A DNA stretch of 64,000 bases from Amborella trichopoda (GCF_000471905.2 NW_006499435.1:1143018-1207017); one strand, 5' to 3'. Shown: positions 22,790 through 33,352, counted from the stretch's first letter. Made by a program: numbers and translations. Notes: generated from the sequence alone by a model not told the origin.

Positions 22790-23900
22790 GACTAATTTCA
22801 TTGGATTGGTTCATATTTATAGTGGGCGGTCGAAAAGAGAGAATAATGGGTCTACAATCCTACAGAAAGTCTTACTTATATTCAATGATACATACATAAA
22901 TAAGTTTCCAACATTGCAATGCTTTTCAGAAGACAGAGAGAGAGAAACAATTTGGTTTTGGATATATATATATATATATATAGCGATGGTCAGATGATCA
23001 ACCCATACGTAAATGTCCAATGTCCTCTAGAATGAAGGTAATATATGACTACAGCAATCGAGGGCACCTTGCATATATAGATGAACTCTCAGAGGCTCAT
23101 TCCAGAATTGGTTATACAGTGTCTCAAACATCAGCCATGAGGAAATTTTCAGAAAGAGATATCTGCATAACAGATATCACCTATTCAATCTTTTTTCGAT
23201 AAAACACAGGAATGTTTATAGTGAAATGAGCAAAAGAACTATGAAGGAACGATGTGCATTTACCTTTTCGCTGAGTTTGAATGGGGGTAAACCCCTGTAT
23301 GGCAGTCTAGTCCGGTTTTGATAACTATGGCTTAGAGCCATCACATCAAGCACCTCACAGAGGTTAACGCTATTGACTTGTAATTTTTTTCAATGGCCCA
23401 ATGCAAAAAGAAATTGAACCCAAGTATCCTTCACCAAACTACCGGAAAAACTAAACCTTATTTACAAAGGAAGTGCTCTCGCATATCACTAGAAATATAC
23501 TTGAGAAAAAAAATTAAAAAGAATATTGTGTTGTTCTTACTGTAAAAGATTGAGCATCTTTCAGTGTTGGCATCTGCTGCATTTTTTGCTTCAAGAGATC
23601 CTGCGAGGAGTAATTCATGTTCTCGATCAGCACGAACCTGCAAAATGAATGACTAACTATGAAATTTTGAACCACTGTTATAATGGCTTTAAATAGAGGA
23701 CGCTAGTCGAAATGCGCAACCAAGCATCAGATGAGTGACATCCATTGAAACATTAACAGAATAGAAGTATATGGAGCTCTAATATAGTGGAAAAGTGGAG
23801 CAGGATTCATGTATAACTCCAAATAGTTGGGATAAAGCTCCGATGGAACTCTAAACCAATGGCTGGATATTCACTGTAGCCGAACGATTGTCGTTGTCCA
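22790..23900 (-). pseudogene. Broken partial duplicate of DRE2 with introns retained
   Basis: This segment aligns with 35885-38110 of the intact DRE2 locus over 3' flank, exon 7, part of exon 6, intron 3, exon 3 and the following intron. Exon 7 at about 23165-23130 reads ISLSENFLMAD (intact copy [12 protein letters not shown]). Exon 6 is cut after about 15 codons, and the sequence then jumps into what is intron 3 in the intact copy, so exons 4 and 5, with most of the Fe-S cysteines, are missing. Exon 3 survives at about 23640-23548 in degraded form. Because introns and 3' flank are present, it came from DNA-level duplication, not from reverse transcription. It cannot make a working protein. 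Confidence 0.9.
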
Positions 23901-24041
23901 AATCATCCAATCGGCAATAACTGCCATGACCACCACACACGTAATATAGCCCTATGGATCACAATATACCTTCTTAATAAGATTTTTTTGTTGATCAGGT
24001 GTCTCCTCTGAAGAAGCCTGAAATACGCTCCCGAACATCTA

Positions 24042-24320
24042 CTCCCTCGGCTAGGAGATCTACCTGGGAGGATTTTTCAATTTGAAATTCTGGGAACCCC
24101 CTAAGAATTACTAAATTATTATTTTCACAAAAAAGTGAATTTTGAGTTTCCTAAATTTATATTTTTACCCTCTTAAAATTGGACGGTCTCTATTCAATTT
24201 TGAGGACCTTTTTTTCTGGACATGCAAGTTTTGTTGAGGTTAATCCAGGGGTTGAAGAGGTTACGTACACAAAATTTGGGATCCTAATATTAATCCTCGA
24301 CAAAATTTTACCCAAGGGAG
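24042..24320. mobile_element. Stowaway-like MITE with TA target-site duplication
   Basis: Ends CTCCCTCGGCTA and, on the opposite strand, CTCCCTTGGGTA, each flanked by TA (24040-24041 and 24321-24322). It is 279 bp with no coding capacity. The TA duplication and the CTCCCT terminus fit the Tc1/mariner Stowaway group. Confidence 0.75.
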
Positions 24321-24405
24321 TAAATATACTTTCACGGGAGTACAATTTCTTTTGGCTTGCTAAACACCATAAATTAACGTGAAAAGATCTACCATTATAC
24401 ACTTA

Positions 24406-25595
24406 CTCCCTTGGATAAAAGAGTTACTTGTAAGGATTTTTATCAATCTGAAATTTTGGGATTTTTTTAACCCAAACCCCCAAAATTGTCAGGATTTTGT
24501 GTTCCTAAACATGATCGTCAAAATTGGATGGTCTTTGTTTAATGTCAGGATGATGTATTTTTTGGAAGCCTATAACTATTTTTTTGGGGGAGGGATGGAG
24601 TGCGCAGTTTGGGAGCTTGAGACACATGGTGTATTTTCAGTCAAATCTGCATCTAAGTTGTTATTCATGATCGAGTATGATGGAATCAACCTTTACTTAG
24701 AAAGATATGGAAATGGAGAATTCCCCATAAGGTGCTAGATTTTATTTGGATGCTAGCCCTAAACAAAATTTTAACAAATGATAACCTTTGTAAAAGAGGA
24801 AAGATCATTGTTAATATGTGCTTATTTTGTAAAAGTGATGAAGAGAATGCTAACCATTTCTTTTTGCACTGCTCCTACTCAGTTAATATGGTCATGGGTG
24901 AGGCAAAAGGTTGGGCTGTAATGCCCTTTACCTGATTTTTTGTTTCTTATGGTGCTACAGTTGAAGTTATGTCGGTTCCGAAGATTGGAGGAATGTTGTA
25001 GGATATATTTAAAAGTACGAGTCATAGTTAGAAAGGAATCGAAGGACCTTTGATGGGGTCATCATTAGTAATCCAAGAAGGGAAGGGCAGGGCAGGGCAG
25101 GGAGGTATATGTAGGGATAGTAAAGGTAATGTTTTATTTTGCTTTGCTGCACCTTGTGGAGAGGCTACAACAAAACAAATAGGGGGCAGCAAGGGTTAAA
25201 GGCTGGGAAGGTGAGAAATCAGGGGAAATGCTTGATTATAGAAGGAGTCTATCAATGTTATTAATTGGTGTAGTGGTGTCTCTAGACACTGATGGCCTGT
25301 TTGATTTTTTGTGGCTGAAAATTTGGGACATATTTAACCTGTCTACAGGGAAGTGAACCCAATTGCTGATCACTTTGGCTAAGAAAGGAGTGTTTCTTGG
25401 GATTTTGTCTATTTTTTCTTCTTTGTTTTAGATTTATCATTGTAATAGGCCCAAAGATTTTATACTAATATTCAGTACTCTTGTCATACTTACTTCTTTT
25501 TTTTTTTTTTGGTATTTGGTCGTAGATTGAAGTAGTTAAATTCCACTAAAATTTGGGTCCCTAAAAAATTCATGTATCGGTTTTACTTAAGGGAG
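24406..25595. mobile_element. Second Stowaway-like MITE, split by an L1 fragment
   Basis: The left end TA-CTCCCTTGGATAAAA (24404 on) and the right end ACTTAAGGGAG (25585-25595) flank sequence that matches the neighbouring 24042-24320 element for about 150 bp on the left (AAAATTGGATGGTCTTTG against AAAATTGGACGGTCTCTA) and for about 70 bp on the right (AAAATTTGGG then CCTAA). The middle, about 24575-25525, is L1 sequence absent from the relative. Confidence 0.7.
24575..25525 (+). mobile_element. L1-type LINE 3' fragment nested in a MITE
   Basis: Plus-strand frames read VWELETHGVFSVKSASKLL and, after a break, WMLALNKILTNDNLCKRGK followed by CLFCKSDEENANHFFLHC: the zf-RVT module of plant L1 elements with its Cys/His pattern. 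It is truncated at the 5' side, has more than one frame break, and lacks the RT core. A T-rich run at 25497-25512 closes the insert. Confidence 0.8.
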
Positions 25596-25829
25596 CAAAT
25601 TGACAAAATGCGCTTGCTGGACTTTTGGCATTGTTAAAATTAAGTGAAGCATTAGCATACATACTTCCATCACAATTAAGCATCAAATCCGCTTTGAGGC
25701 TATGTATATCATTCATCATAAACCCCGCACAACAACCTAAAGTATTTGGTAAGTACATGACACATTTTAAGAAATCAGAACTTCAGCAATTAAGCATCAA
25801 GGCTTTCAGACTTTCTGTATAATCTAGTA

Positions 25830-26850
25830 ACCCTTTTCCTATACAGTAGTGATGAATACTTGTATCGAGGAGTCTTTAGGGAAATACAAGAAGATAGACC
25901 TAAGGTCTGCATCTAAGCAATCATAGCTGAACTTTAAGACACGTAATGTATTATCCATACCTGGGAGACTTGCAGCTGAGGGGTTCAATATTCGTAGGGC
26001 ATGGCATCTTCCCGACTCTCCTTGCATGCCATAGCCCGAGCAAGAGCAAGAGCAAGAGTGGGCAATCCCCCCCACTTTTTAATAACCTTTCTAGCCAGGG
26101 GATTGAGAAGAAATATGAGGACCGGCCTTGTCAAGGAATAAATTCCAAGCCTCTTCCTTTGATAGTGTTTTTACTTCAACTGTGCACTCACCATAACAAT
26201 CTTACGACCATCCTTCCTTCTTTTGTGGTCGAGGAATTCCGATTTCTTTGAGATCCAATCTCTTCCACATGTCATCCAATATTAGTAGGTACTTCTTAGT
26301 CCAATAATTTCTGTTTTTTATCTTCGTCCAAATTCAAATGCAAGCACCTTAAAATTTGGATGTTCGGATATCGTGACCATTATCACAACCTCAAAATGAG
26401 GGATCGGGCTGTGGTTTGATGATCCTCATATGGTTGTGGTTCTAACTCTATTGCAGGCAGGCTCCGGAGGTGGAGTTGTTGCTAACCTATCAAAGTTTCT
26501 TCCACACAAGCGGTCGGCCTCTTTCCTGAGCTTGGCTGCTCTCTTGCCGAGTCTATAACGTGACCAACAATTTGTACACACCCCGCTTAGGCACGTCCTT
26601 CCTTGTTCATACTCATCTTTTATTCTTTTTGCTTTTTCATCAATTTCAAACACTGCTTTTATCCATTGCTTTATTTCTTCAGTGAGGATCTTTTTAGCAC
26701 TCATTGCCGCTTCTAACTCCCTCCATATCTCATCTCTCCGGCTACCCACCTCATCTGTTGCTCTTCTTAGGTTCTCTACATTCCTTTTGAGTAGTACCAA
26801 GTATCGAATCTGCCCACAGATGGGATCACATACCCATTTTAGAGAGAGGC
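25830..26850 (-). pseudogene. Broken CC-NB-LRR gene
   Basis: The minus strand from about 26850 encodes a coiled-coil domain (WVCDPICGQIRYLVLLKRNV at its start, then NCWSRYRLGKRAAKLRKEAD and TTPPPEPA) close to that of the intact CNL at 14.5-18 kb. The frame breaks near 26430, where the P-loop region should be and is missing. Downstream, out of frame, are kinase-2 (YLLILDDMWKRLDLKEIGIP, about 26280-26225), a GLPLA-like patch (KKWGGLPTLALALARAMA, about 26075-26025), and a remnant of the region ahead of RNBS-D with CIGKG near 25840. No LRR follows. Deletions and stops make it non-functional. Confidence 0.9.
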
Positions 26851-26941
26851 ATTTTGAAAGGAAAAATTCAAGCTGGTAATAAGAGAAGACGGAAGATTGG
26901 GAAGCAAAATTTGCAAGGGAAGAGTTTTCAATTTTACAACT

Positions 26942-27245
26942 GAGAGAGAGAGAGAGAGAGAAAGAATTTTGATGGACTCAAGAGAGAGAGAAGAGCAGGT
27001 GGACAGTTTGTTAGCAAGGAGATGAGAATGATATTTTTGCACTCTCACAGGGCGCGGCTAAAAATGGAGACTCCTACATTTACTTATGTGTTTGTGTGTG
27101 TGTGAGAGAGAGAGAGAGAGAGTTTTGATGGACTCAAGAGAGAGAGAAAGAGCAGGTGGACAGTTTGTTAGAAAGGAGATGAGAATGATTTTTTTTTTGC
27201 GCTCTCAAAAGGCGACTACAAATGGAAACTCCTACATTTACTTAT
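26942..27245. repeat. 156-bp tandem duplication with (GA)n upstream of the CNL pseudogene
   Basis: A unit with TTTTGATGGACTCAAGAGAG, AGAGCAGGTGGACAGTTTGT and ACTCCTACATTTACTTAT occurs at 26967 and 27123, each preceded by a GA run (26942-26960, 27102-27121). It lies just upstream of the start of the broken CNL, so it may be its old leader or promoter. Confidence 0.85.
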
Positions 27246-27428
27246 CAAGGGGTGGTGTGGTTTATATAAGGTGTTAACTTTAGATGGCCAAAGGAAGGTG
27301 CACATCTAAATATATCTAATTTTTTGCGTCAAAAAGCTTTATGATGGCTTATTTATCAAATAAAAACAAAATAAAAAAAAATAAAAAAACAAAACAAAAC
27401 AAAACGAATTTCAAGTACTTGAAATAAG

Positions 27429-27552
27429 TAACATGTTTTTGGACCGCCTCATGATGAAAATACATTTCCCTCAGGGGACAAAAAACAGCTTTATAATGGT
27501 TTAGAAATGTATTTTCGTCATGAGGCGGTCGAGAAACATATTACGCATTTTT
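27429..27552. repeat. Strong inverted repeat (arms ~41 nt)
   Basis: The arm with ACCGCCTCATGATGAAAATA (about 27429-27469) is matched on the opposite strand at about 27505-27545 by ACCGCCTCATGACGAAAATA, with about 36 nt between. The transcript would fold into a long hairpin. It could be a decayed MITE; no target-site duplication was recognised. Confidence 0.75.
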
Positions 27553-27833
27553 AGGACTTCAAATTTTTTATTTTTTTGTTTTTTCATATCATACATAAAT
27601 TGAAATATTTGTAAAGCAGAACAACAGTTTTTGGCGGATTTTGATGTGCAACTCACTTCCATTGTATAGGGTTAACACCTCATTTAAAGTTTTGCGTTTA
27701 TTGACTAGTCTTGATATCACCATATTCTTAAAGTAATATTGGGCTGACATATTTTGAAAAAGTATATTTTTTGGAAGGGAGGACATCTTTTCTTTTAATT
27801 TTGGAGCAGGTAACTCCACTCATAAATTTACAT

Positions 27834-28531
27834 GGAAAATTACAAAATACCCTTCAAAATGGACTTTTTTTACGCATTTTACTTTACCCAACTTTTCCTA
27901 GCAAATACCCCAAAGAATTTTTTTTTACAAAAATACCTTTCCTTCATATAACAAATTATTTTCATTGTTTTTTTTTACGAAAATACCCTTCATTCGTCTA
28001 ACAAATTATTTTCGTTGGAGGGGGCGGTCAGGCATTTTGAATAGGCGGTCCAGTTATTATTTTTGCTGGAATGGTTTGTCTGGCATTTCATGGTGGCTAT
28101 CCAGCATTTCAGGTGGCGGTTTAGCGATTATTTTTTGCTGGAATGGTCTGTCCAGCGTTTTCAAGTTGCGGTCCGGCATTTTGAAGGGGCAGTCCGGCAT
28201 TTTGAAGTAGCGCCCCGACGTATTGAAGTGAGCAGTCTGGCGTTGTAGAAGTGCGGTCCGGCGCTTCCTTTTATTGGAATCCGAAAATGATTTGTTACAT
28301 GAGGGAAGCGTATTTTCGTCAAAAAAAAAAAAATCTTTTTGTATGAGGGGATCCGAAAATGATTTGTTGCATGAGGGAAGGGTATTTTTGTCAAAAAAAA
28401 TTATCTTTTTGTATAAGGGTATTTGCTAGGTATTTACTAGGAAACATTAGTTGTTATGGGAAGTTGCTAGGAAAAGTCGGTGGGATAAAGTGTATAAAAT
28501 GTCCATTTTGAGGGGGTTCGCAATTTTCCCT
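27834..28531. mobile_element. Mutator-like non-autonomous element with long TIRs
   Basis: Termini are GGAAAATTAC (left) and, on the opposite strand, AGGGAAAATTGCGAA (right). The inverted repeats continue for roughly 200 bp with indels (CTCAAAATGGAC, CTTTTCCTAGCAA, ACAAAAATACC). Flanking 9-mers AATTTACAT (27825-27833) and AATTTATAT (28532-28540) fit a 9-bp target-site duplication with one difference. Length 698 bp; no transposase. The GC-rich centre is a minisatellite (separate entry). Paralogous unoccupied sites lie at about 28655 and 29165. Confidence 0.8.
28015..28265. repeat. GC-rich minisatellite, ~21-27 bp units, inside the Mutator-like element
   Basis: Repeated variants of GCGGTCCGGCATTTTGAAG: at least eight units, two of them separated by the duplicated word TTTTTGCTGGAATGGT. 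Composition differs sharply from the AT-rich arms and flanks. Confidence 0.8.
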
Positions 28532-29300
28532 AATTTATATTAGAATGAATTAAAAATGACTTCGATTAAGTCAAAAATAGAAGTTACTTAAAAATATTTG
28601 AAAGGGAGAGCCCATGACATCTTTTCTTTTAATTTTGGGGCAGGTAACTCTCTACCCATTAATTTACATAAGAAATAATTAAAAAAATTTATATAAAGTT
28701 GCAACCTTAAAATGTAGAATTATAGATGCACCTCAAAAGTCCAACGGAAAGGTCGTTTTAATATTGAAAAGCCTTCTAATTGATCATCTCGACAAAGAGG
28801 TGTATGAATATGAAAAAAAAAAAAAGGATTTTGAGTCCCAAAAATAGTGCATCTTGCAACACATTATCTAGACCATCCAATTTTAAGATTTTCATATGTT
28901 TATAGATCTACTTGGTTTTAACTATTTTTGAAGTTTAAAATTTTATAATTAGATATAAAAATAGATTTTGAGATAATCCTAAAAAAAATTTACATCAAAT
29001 TCCATGTTATGATAAATTTGGATGTGCGCCTTAATTGGATTGTTTAAGGTTGCTACCTTATAGAAACCACACCCTAACTCAAAAATTAAAGTCACTTAAA
29101 ATTTTTTGAAAGGGAGAGACCGCTGCATATCTTTTCTTTTAATTTTGGAGCAGGTAACTCTACCCATTAATTTATATAAGACGTAATTAAAAATGACTTT
29201 GATTAAGTAAAAAATAGAAGTCACCTAAAAAAGAAGAAAATTATACCGAGCTACCACTTAAAAAAAAACTGTTAAGTATACGAACAAGATGCTCCGCGTC
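28532..29300. repeat. Old direct repeats forming the insertion context
   Basis: The word set ATCTTTTCTTTTAATTTTGG, GCAGGTAACTC and CCATTAATTTA recurs at about 27785, 28617 and 29134, and TGACTTCGATTAAGT-type sequence recurs at 28558 and 29190. Between them, at about 28740-29060, is a copy of the dispersed repeat also seen at 18640. No gene. Confidence 0.7.
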
Positions 29301-29558
29301 GTCTTCACCGTCTCTTCTGAGCATGAAAGAGTCAAGATTTCCATGCTCAGTCACAGAGATATATATTATCAAAAAGAAACGAATGGGTATCAAGAAATGG
29401 GCAGAGGCGTTTGCACTCTTATCAGCTCTCAACTGTGGGCTCCTTTGGTTGGGCTAACCATTCAAAAATCGTCGGTCCGACTTGGGATGATGTGGGAATC
29501 AATCGGAGGCTGGCAAATCCTTGGAACTGCATGTCATCTCATTTCTATTTTTTTTTTT

Positions 29559-30470
29559 CTTTTTAAGAATTACTTTTTTCTCGTTGAATATAGATCGGTT
29601 CGGCTCAGGAATTGCCCTAATCAGATAAGGAGATATGGAATAGGGTCTGACCTAGTCGGAGCAGCCTGGATGCTGATTTTTTGGATCAACAGTCTAAACT
29701 TCACCCCAACAGATCATGCATAGCAAATGCATTGATACCTGACATCTCTAACAGAGGAGAGAGGCTACATCACCACTTATTTTTTTTACTTTTATTTTTT
29801 ATTTTTTCTACAAGTAACTATTTCTTTTATCTTTTATAATTTTCAAGTGGGGACTAGGGAAGCAAGGCACCGGTGGGTGTATGATGTTCTACTTGTACGT
29901 TTCCAAAATTCGAAAAGGATATCAACTACCTAAAACAAACCAATTTGCAAGAAAAAAAATATATATATATATATATCTTTTTTTTCTTTTTAAGAATTAA
30001 ATTTTTCTCGTTGAATATAGACCGGTTTGGCTCAAGAATTGCTCTAGTCAGATAAGGAGATATGGAATGGGGTCTGACCTAGTCGAAGCAGCCGGATGCT
30101 GATTTTTGGATCAACAGTCTAAAACTTTACCCCAACAGGTAATGCTTAGCATATGGAGTGATACTTGACATCTCTAACAGAGGAGAGAGGCTACATCACC
30201 ATTTATTTTATTTTATTTTTTATTTTTTATTTTTTTTTTACAAGTAATTATTTCTTTTATCTTTTATAATTTTTAAGAACTATTTATTTTATTTTTTATT
30301 TTTATTTTTACAAGTAACTATTTCTTTTATCTTTTATAATTTTCAGGTAGGGACTGGAGAAGCAAGACACCGGTGGGTGTATGATGCTTTACCTGTACGT
30401 CTCCAACATTCGAAAAGGATATCAACTACCAAAAACAAACCAATTTGCAAGAAAAAAAATGATTAAAACC
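29559..30470. repeat. Two-copy tandem duplication, period ~426 bp
   Basis: The unit starts TCTTTTTAAGAATTA at 29559 and 29985 and contains AGATAAGGAGATATGGAAT, CATCTCTAACAGAGGAGAG and GACACCGGTGGGTGTATGAT. The second copy holds a further internal duplication of ACAAGTAATTATTTCTTTTA (about 30240 and 30318). No open frame. It may be part of an unclassified transposable element. Confidence 0.88.
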
Positions 30471-30659
30471 AACATCATACTATCTCCCTGGAGAAATATG
30501 TAATTGATAATAAAAGAAAGAATTTATGAATAGGCATAAAAGCATTAGGTTGACTAGTTTTGTAATGTATGTTATTGACCTCTTCTCCATCCTAACTTAG
30601 AAAAATGTCGAGTTTAATAAGCCGGGCAAGGTAAGAAACATTGTAAATTAGATATATAT

Positions 30660-30800
30660 TTTTAGAGAACGGGTCTCTGCATCGGTGGTTAAGAGGCGAG
30701 GCAGGTACCTCAACATAACATCCTAAGCTCCATTCTCAAGTTATAAAACTCCCCAAAAATGGACATAACATCCTAGGCTCCGCTCCCATAGACTAATGCT
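30660..30800 (+). repeat. Possible tRNA-like repeat fragment
   Basis: GGTGGTTAAGAGGCGAGGC followed by CATCCTAAGCTCCATTCTCAA resembles the spacing of a tRNA-derived SINE head, and CATCCTAGGCTCCGCTCCCA repeats it about 55 bp on. A clear B box and a tail are missing; low confidence. Confidence 0.2.
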
Positions 30801-30872
30801 CGTTATTTCTAAAATAATAGATATAACACCGTTATAAAAGGTTTATCTAATAAATAATTGCAATATAACAAA

Positions 30873-31221
30873 GGAAAATTGTTTTATGTGGGCTGGACCG
30901 CATTTCTACAATATGCGGTCCAGAGGTATAAAGCATTCATCTTAATAGACATGCGGTCTAGAGGTATAAAGCTTCCATCATGAAGATGAATGCAAATAGG
31001 TGATTCATAAAAAAACAAGTGTAACTAACAGTCCAAATGTTTTTTTAATATAGTTATTATTTTTAGTTTTTATTTTTTATTTTTATTTTCATATTCATGA
31101 GCTCCATGTTAAAGATTATATTTTCTCTAAAAAGTATGATCAAATTATGTTTAAAAAGTATATTTATTGCCAAGCCCGCATTTCTACAATATGCGAGCTA
31201 GCCGCACAAAAAACCATGTCC
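30873..31221. mobile_element. Mutator-type MITE, copy 1
   Basis: Termini GGAAAATTGTTTTATGTGGG and, on the opposite strand, GGACATGGTTTTTTGTGCGG. Flanked by TATAACAAA (30864-30872) and GATAACAAA (31222-31230), a 9-bp duplication with one difference. At 30893-30923 an 11-nt palindrome arm CTGGACCGCAT pairs with ATGCGGTCCAG around the loop TTCTACAAT; the same loop recurs in a hairpin near the right end. 349 bp, non-coding. Relatives at 55575 and 56289. Confidence 0.88.
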
Positions 31222-31744
31222 GATAACAAATAGTAATTGCAATAAAGTAAAATATGTAATTCCAATATGTTTCTTCCTTTTGGTGATTTAAATTTCATGT
31301 TTAATTTTTTTCAATCAGATTTCAGATCGGGTAGTTGTGAGTTTTCATTGACTAAGAGCAAAGTTTATAATTACGAGTAAAAATATATTTTTAGGTCATC
31401 CTAAGAGTTTCTTACAACAAAATTGTGCATCTTTTAGTAAGATTTAGAGGTTTACTTTAATTTGATTGTTTAAAATTGCCAAACAACATATTTTTTGCCA
31501 CCTTATAGTTACAAAAATGTGGTGTTTGGCAATACTCGTTGGCTTATTGGTCACGGAGATGAGATTTTTTTTTCTGGTTCAATAAGTAGCACAGGGATTA
31601 GGCTCTATACTTACTCTTTCTAGAACTCTTTATAAGAGTAAGATGTCCGGCAGTAAAAATTTCAAATTTATTCTCATGCTCACCGTCAAGTGCTGCTATA
31701 ATAGATTATCGAACCTAATTATTTCCTCAGCATTTATTAACTAT

Positions 31745-31930
31745 CATTCAGGATGTTTACATCTTGCCTTAAGGTAAAAGATGGGATTATATGGGAAAGT
31801 GAAAGTTACGATGTTTTTTCTGTTAAATCTGCTTGTAGACTTCTATCCAATGATCGTCTAGAGACTATCTACATGCGATCTGGAAATTGAAAGTTGGACT
31901 CTGTGATAAAGCACAATATATATATATATT
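31745..31930 (+). mobile_element. Short L1 LINE fragment (zf-RVT edge)
   Basis: The plus strand reads DGIIWESESYDVFSVKSACR then LLSNDRLETIYMRSGN, the stretch just before the zf-RVT zinc motif in plant L1 elements. It ends in a stop and nothing further of the element is seen. Confidence 0.7.
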
Positions 31931-32639
31931 TTTATTTTTATTTTCTTTCACCGGCAAGATCACTTACAATGTCCAATTACAAAAAAAATTATTCTTGACA
32001 TAAATAAATAAATAAAATGGTTATCTTTTGCTACCACTTAAATACAACTCATTTATTCAATAAATAAAAACTTATCATGTTGTTTTATGATAATACAAGA
32101 ACACAACAAAAATAATAAAATAAAGTAAGTAAAGTTGTCAGAGATTACTTCAACCGGACTTAATACACCCGACACCGATTCTCCTTTTTCCAATGGTGCT
32201 CGGGATCAATGATCGATATCGATTCTATTAAGTATGGCTAAACCCTCCAAAAGCACATGGATTTTATCTTAAACCAAAGTGCTAAATCCTCAATGTTTTA
32301 GCCTACCTTACGTGTGGGGCTAATCCTTTAGAGAGATGAGAGGCCTAAGCAGGGCGTGCCCCTAGAGAAAGAAAGAGAGAGTAGAAAGAGCCTATTCGGA
32401 GAGACAAGGGAGAAGATGAGAGGTGTAGAGATTTAGGGAGAGGGAGCTATAATGATTTCATCCATAATGCCGCTAAGACTCCATGGCATGAAGTCCGGCC
32501 GATTACACCATTTGATCAAGTTCGTTGAAATTGGCTTTGATTTCGGTTTTTAAAAAACCCGAAAATGGGTAGTTTCATTTTTTTAAAAAAGAAAATAGTT
32601 ATGTAGTAAATAAAACGGACATATCAGAAATAACAGAAA

Positions 32640-32800
32640 GTATTCAGTATTTTAGTGATAACATAAACTTAAACGGATATTTACATAATTTCCCCTTTTA
32701 AAAAAAAAAAACTAGAGGTATATTTACTAGAATAGTATTCAGTATTTTAGTAATAACATAAACTTAAACAGATATTTACATAATTTCCCCTTAAAAAAAA
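32640..32800. repeat. 95-bp tandem duplication
   Basis: TATTCAGTATTTTAGTGATA with ATAACATAAACTTAAACGGA and ATTTACATAATTTCCCC is repeated at about 32640 and 32735. AT-rich, non-coding. Confidence 0.85.
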
Positions 32801-33060
32801 AAGTTTATTTAATAGAAAAGGTTTATATATATATAGTATCAATATGAAGGTTAGAAGTAGGGTAGAACTTAAAAATCCGTCCGAAGAGGTTATTTGGCAT
32901 AAAAAAGGGCCGATTAGATTTGGCACTCTCGTTTTGCGAGATCAACTGAGGGACAAAATGGTAATGCTTGGAAGAAGAGGGGCAAGGATGGGGATGTTTC
33001 CCATATTTCGACGAAAATATTCATAACATTTGGGGCCATCCGTCATTTCAACTGCTCCTT

Positions 33061-33065
<5 letters not shown>

Positions 33066-33107
<42 letters not shown>

Positions 33108-33313
33108 GTACTACGTACGTAACGTACGTACGTAACCGTACGTACCGTACCGTACGTACCGTACCGTACCGTACCGTACCGTACCGACCGTACNNNNNNN
33201 NNNNNNNNNNNNNGTAGGTAAGAAGGAGGGACGGAAGAGGTAGGGTAGTTCGTTCCTACTTATTCGTAACGAAATATACTATAACTAGTTCGGTCGACTC
33301 GTCTATTACTACT

Positions 33314-33350
<37 letters not shown>
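33066..33350. repeat. CT microsatellites and GTAC-rich low-complexity sequence around an assembly gap
   Basis: (CT)n at 33066-33099 and again at 33314-33349 flank a palindromic TACGTACGTAACGTACG / GTACCGTACCGTACC stretch at 33105-33193 and the gap of 20 N at 33194-33213. The GTAC-type sequence is unlike anything else in the window and may be an assembly or sequencing artefact. The right CT run lies in the 5' leader of the CCB3 gene. Confidence 0.85.
33194..33213. other. Assembly gap (20 N)
   Basis: Twenty undetermined bases, directly upstream of the CCB3-like gene. True gap length is unknown. Confidence 1.

Positions 33351-33352
<2 letters not shown>

Noticed and set aside
25570-25758. 62-codon minus-strand frame between the MITE and the CNL pseudogene
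   Set aside because: An RNase H-like reading was considered, but the catalytic pattern is not there; too short to support.
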